Positions 6,060-8,595 of a stretch of 8,595 bases of DNA are shown here, one piece after another. How positions within the stretch are numbered: the stretch's first letter is position 1; each line of letters starts with the position of its first letter. The notes under the pieces were generated by a model that saw only the letters and a program-made list of their open reading frames with translations, ran no database searches and had not been told where the DNA came from. The DNA comes from Bacteroidota bacterium. Its GTDB lineage: Bacteria > Bacteroidota > Ignavibacteria > Ignavibacteriales > Ignavibacteriaceae. A program made the position numbers and the translations under genes. The stretch covers positions 1-8,595 of the forward strand of contig JAJYSI010000118.1 of the NCBI GenBank assembly GCA_021793635.1. The letters are read 5' to 3'.

Positions 6060-8351
6060 TCATTCTCCGTTCATTAAATTTTTATTTTCTTTCTTTGAAC
6101 TTAGGTATGCAATTTGTCCCAACGATATCCCTCCGTCATTCGGCGGTACGCGCTGATGCATGTAGACTTTAAATTTATTTTGTTCAAGAAGTTTAACTGT
6201 TCTTTCTGCCAAAAAAGCATTTTGAAAAACGCCGCCGCTCAAAATTACTTTCTCTTCGTTAATGTTCTCAGCAACATCCAGAATTATTTGTGCAAGCGTG
6301 TTGTGAAACTTTGCCGAAATAACAGATGAATCAATACCTGTTAATTTGTCTTTCAAAATTTGCTTTATGGTTTCTTCCCAATCAACAATAAATTTGTCTT
6401 TATAATTAATGAAGAATGAATATGATCCTTTTATATTGGGGTCAGCAGCAAACTCCAACATCATTGCTGATTGTCCTTCATAGTTTGATACCTGCGCAAT
6501 ATCGATTAGGGATGAAATTGCATCAAAGATTCTTCCGACACTCGACGTTAAGGGACAATTAATTTTTTTGTTTAACATTTTTTGGATTAACAAGATTTCC
6601 TTTTTCTCAAAATACTTATATGTGCTGCTAATTGTTTTATCGAAAAAATCATCTCCAAATATTTCATAAAGCAATCCGGCGCTTGATCGTTTAGGCTCCT
6701 TAACGGCTCTTTCGCCGCCGGGTAATCTGAACTGTCTAAACTGCCCGACATGCTTATAAGAATCTTCCTTCGAAATAAAAAACTCTCCACCCCAAATCGT
6801 CCCATCTAATCCATAGCCTGTTCCATCCCAGGCAACTCCAAGAGCATTTCCTTCAACCTGGTTCTCGGCTCTGCATGAAGCGACATGCGCATAATGATGC
6901 TGAACAGAATAAAAATTTTTATTTAATGACTTAGCATATTTTGTTGACAGATATTCGGGATGACTATCACACACTACTTGATCTACATCTACTTCATATA
7001 GTTTTTGAAAATCTTTTATTACAGTATTAAAACAATTAAATGCCTCAATAGTTGATAAGTCCCCGATATGCTGGCTTATAAACACATTATCTTTTACTTT
7101 AAGTGCAACCGTATTCTTCAAATGCCCACCAACAGCAAGAATAGATTTTTCGTAGTTACTATTTTTCAATTTTATTGGAAGCGGAGCATAACCTCGGGCT
7201 CGCCTTATTACCATTTCTCTATCCATTACAACTCGAACAATAGAATCATCTACATGACGAACTATCGGTCTATTATGCACCAAAAAATATTCTGCAATTT
7301 CTTTTAACCGCTTCAGTGCTTTATATTCATCTATACAGATAGGTTCTTCAGAAAGATTCCCGCTTGTAGCCACTATAGGAAAATTCAATCCCTTCATTAA
7401 AATATGATGAAGCGGTGTATAAGGAAGCATGACTCCTAAATAGGGATTTGCTGGCGCTACGAGTTCACTTAATATTTTTGTGTGCCGCTTTTTCTTTAGC
7501 AAGACGATAGGTGATTCCGCAGAAAGCAGAAGTCTTTCCTCAAGAGGAAAAACCTCGCATACCTGCTTCACAAATTCCAGGTCTGGAAACATAAGTGCAA
7601 ATGGTTTTTCTTCCCTGCACTTTTTAAATCTTAAATTACTTACCGCTTTGTCATTTCTTGAATCAACAATCAATTGAAAACCGCCAAGACCTTTAAATGC
7701 TATTATTGATCCTTGTTTAATTTTATTTGCAGCTTCAACTAAAGCCGAATGATGAGCAGATAAGATACTTCCTTTATCATCCCAAAGTTCCAAATGCGGT
7801 CCACACCTTGGACAAGCAATCGGCTGCGCATGAAATCTTCTATTCAAAGGATTCTCGTATTCCTTCCGACAGTCTTCACACATTTCAAATACTTTCATAG
7901 ACGTATTGGGACGGTCATAAGGCAGCGATTCGATTATGGAAAATCTCGGACCGCAGTTTGTGCAATTGATAAACGAATATAAAAACCTTCTGTCGTTTGG
8001 ATCAAGCATTTCTTCTAAACATTCCTTACATACAGCAATGTCGGGCAGAATTAATGCCGTGGTGTCATTATTCTTTTCACTCTTTTTGATTTCAAATTTA
8101 CGGTAACCAACCGGATCGAGGAATGAGAATTCGAAACTTGTAATTACCGAAAGAGATGGTCTCTCTTTTTCTATTCTTAAAATAAATTCATCTAAAATAT
8201 TTTTATTGCCTTCCGCTTCTATGAAAACACCTTGTGAAGAATTTAGAACATATCCATTTAAGTTCATTTCTTTTGCAAGCCGGAAAATAAAAGGACGAAA
8301 ACCAACGCCTTGAACAGCGCCCATGATTATTATGTGAACTCTTGATCCCAA
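6060..8351 (-). CDS. hypF: HypF, carbamoyltransferase of [NiFe] hydrogenase maturation
   Basis: HypF converts carbamoyl phosphate and ATP to carbamoyl adenylate and passes the carbamoyl group to the C-terminal cysteine of HypE. All domains are present in 763 residues. An acylphosphatase domain (about 1-90) has VQGVGFRP with catalytic Arg19 and Asn37. Two zinc fingers follow with C-x2-C-x18-C-x2-C spacing (Cys108/111/130/133 and Cys158/161/180/183). A YrdC-like domain (about 200-390) has FKGLGGFQL, EEKPFALMF and TSGNLSEEP. A Kae1-like domain has the metal motif HHYAH (485-489), DGTGYG (509-514), LSGGVFQN (704-711) and NDGGISLGQ (738-746). The start is TTG at 8351: an in-frame stop lies three codons upstream (8358-8360), and the first beta strand RVHIIIMG is needed, so the later ATG (residue 10) would truncate the domain. 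It starts 23 bases after the hypB stop, without a clear Shine-Dalgarno sequence. Confidence 0.96.
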   Translation of the reverse strand: MGSRVHIIIMGAVQGVGFRPFIFRLAKEMNLNGYVLNSSQGVFIEAEGNKNILDEFILRIEKERPSLSVITSFEFSFLDPVGYRKFEIKKSEKNNDTTALILPDIAVCKECLEEMLDPNDRRFLYSFINCTNCGPRFSIIESLPYDRPNTSMKVFEMCEDCRKEYENPLNRRFHAQPIACPRCGPHLELWDDKGSILSAHHSALVEAANKIKQGSIIAFKGLGGFQLIVDSRNDKAVSNLRFKKCREEKPFALMFPDLEFVKQVCEVFPLEERLLLSAESPIVLLKKKRHTKILSELVAPANPYLGVMLPYTPLHHILMKGLNFPIVATSGNLSEEPICIDEYKALKRLKEIAEYFLVHNRPIVRHVDDSIVRVVMDREMVIRRARGYAPLPIKLKNSNYEKSILAVGGHLKNTVALKVKDNVFISQHIGDLSTIEAFNCFNTVIKDFQKLYEVDVDQVVCDSHPEYLSTKYAKSLNKNFYSVQHHYAHVASCRAENQVEGNALGVAWDGTGYGLDGTIWGGEFFISKEDSYKHVGQFRQFRLPGGERAVKEPKRSSAGLLYEIFGDDFFDKTISSTYKYFEKKEILLIQKMLNKKINCPLTSSVGRIFDAISSLIDIAQVSNYEGQSAMMLEFAADPNIKGSYSFFINYKDKFIVDWEETIKQILKDKLTGIDSSVISAKFHNTLAQIILDVAENINEEKVILSGGVFQNAFLAERTVKLLEQNKFKVYMHQRVPPNDGGISLGQIAYLSSKKENKNLMNGE
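6065..6068 (-). promoter_or_regulatory. Shine-Dalgarno sequence of hypC
   Basis: GGAG on the - strand, 8 bases before the hypC ATG and within the last codons of hypF. It is the only convincing Shine-Dalgarno match among the gene starts in the window, and its overlap with hypF suggests coupled translation of the two genes. Confidence 0.55.
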
Positions 8352-8374
8352 TATTTTTTAAGCTGCAATTGAAG

Positions 8375-8595
8375 CTATTCAATACAGTCGTTTAACCCTG
8401 TATCGGTTGTGCAAGATATTTCAAATATCTTAAGATTGGGATTTATACTTAAAGCATTTTCCCTTAACGTTTCTAACGAACATTTAACGTAAGGAAGTAA
8501 ATCTATTTTATTTATTACAAGAGCCGAAGCATTCCTGAACATCGCCGGATATTTTAACGGCTTATCATCACCTTCGGTTGTACTAACTATTACAA
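8375..8595 (-). CDS. hypB: HypB, GTPase of nickel insertion (C-terminal part, 5' end outside the window)
   Basis: The last 72 codons of a frame that enters from the right edge and ends with TAG at 8375-8377. It reads VIVSTTEGDDKPLKYP, then MFRNASALVINKIDLLPYV, closely following the C-terminal half of the SIMIBI-class GTPase HypB. That half has the TEGDDKPLKYP switch-proximal motif, the guanine-specificity motif NKID, and a late G5-type loop (EISCTTDTG). HypB works with HypA to insert nickel into the hydrogenase large subunit using GTP hydrolysis. The P-loop, the N-terminal metal-binding part and the start codon are not in view, so a histidine-rich region cannot be judged. The gene is first in the visible hyp order, 23 bases before hypF. 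Identification is firm despite the partial length, since related nickel GTPases such as UreG would not precede hypF. Confidence 0.93.
   Translation of the reverse strand, partial: VIVSTTEGDDKPLKYPAMFRNASALVINKIDLLPYVKCSLETLRENALSINPNLKIFEISCTTDTGLNDCIE

Noticed and set aside
5546..6077. Three + strand open frames opposite hypD and hypC.
   Set aside because: They are antisense to strongly conserved MCLAVPG and CGGQTH regions and have compositions typical of reversed coding sequence.
6114..7982. Several 62-79 codon frames overlapping hypF on both strands.
   Set aside because: HypF is continuous with all domains intact across this stretch; none of the other frames has supporting motifs.

Overview
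The window is AT-rich and fully bacterial in gene style. It holds two gene blocks that converge on a spacer of about 540 bases. Most gene starts lack a clear Shine-Dalgarno sequence, and two genes appear to start with TTG. With the low G+C, weak ribosome-binding sites and [NiFe] hydrogenase maturation genes, this would suit a Bacteroidota/Ignavibacteriota-type anaerobe or facultative anaerobe. That placement is inference from style, not from a marker gene.

Left block (1-3079, + strand): the 3' part of a ROK-family transcriptional regulator, whose start lies left of the window, then a short-type UDP-sugar 4-epimerase and an aldose 1-epimerase (mutarotase) family protein. Gaps are 18 and 9 bases, so this looks like one sugar-responsive operon: a regulator, an enzyme for nucleotide sugars and an enzyme for free sugar anomers. 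No galactokinase or uridylyltransferase is in view, so the true sugar is unknown.

Middle (3080-3617): no convincing gene. The spacer holds a weak terminator-like hairpin at the end of the sugar operon, an AT-rich imperfect hairpin (3240-3275), and a 97-base MITE-like element (3315-3411). That element has 17-base terminal inverted repeats around a degenerate TGCG-containing repeat array.

Right block (3618-8595, - strand): a compact hydrogenase maturation operon read leftward as hypB (C-terminal 72 residues only), hypF, hypC, hypD, hypE. Spacings are 23, 4, 14 and 33 bases. HypF makes and transfers the carbamoyl group, HypE dehydrates it to thiocyanate on its C-terminal cysteine, and HypC and HypD carry the iron on which the Fe(CN)2CO unit is built. 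HypB is the GTPase of nickel insertion. Every family motif I looked for is intact in HypF, HypC, HypD and HypE, so the set should be functional. hypA and the hydrogenase structural genes are not in view and would be expected to the right.

I found no undescribed multi-gene system here. The most unusual item is the MITE-like element in the spacer; the other points are start-site corrections and the open question of the sugar operon's substrate.
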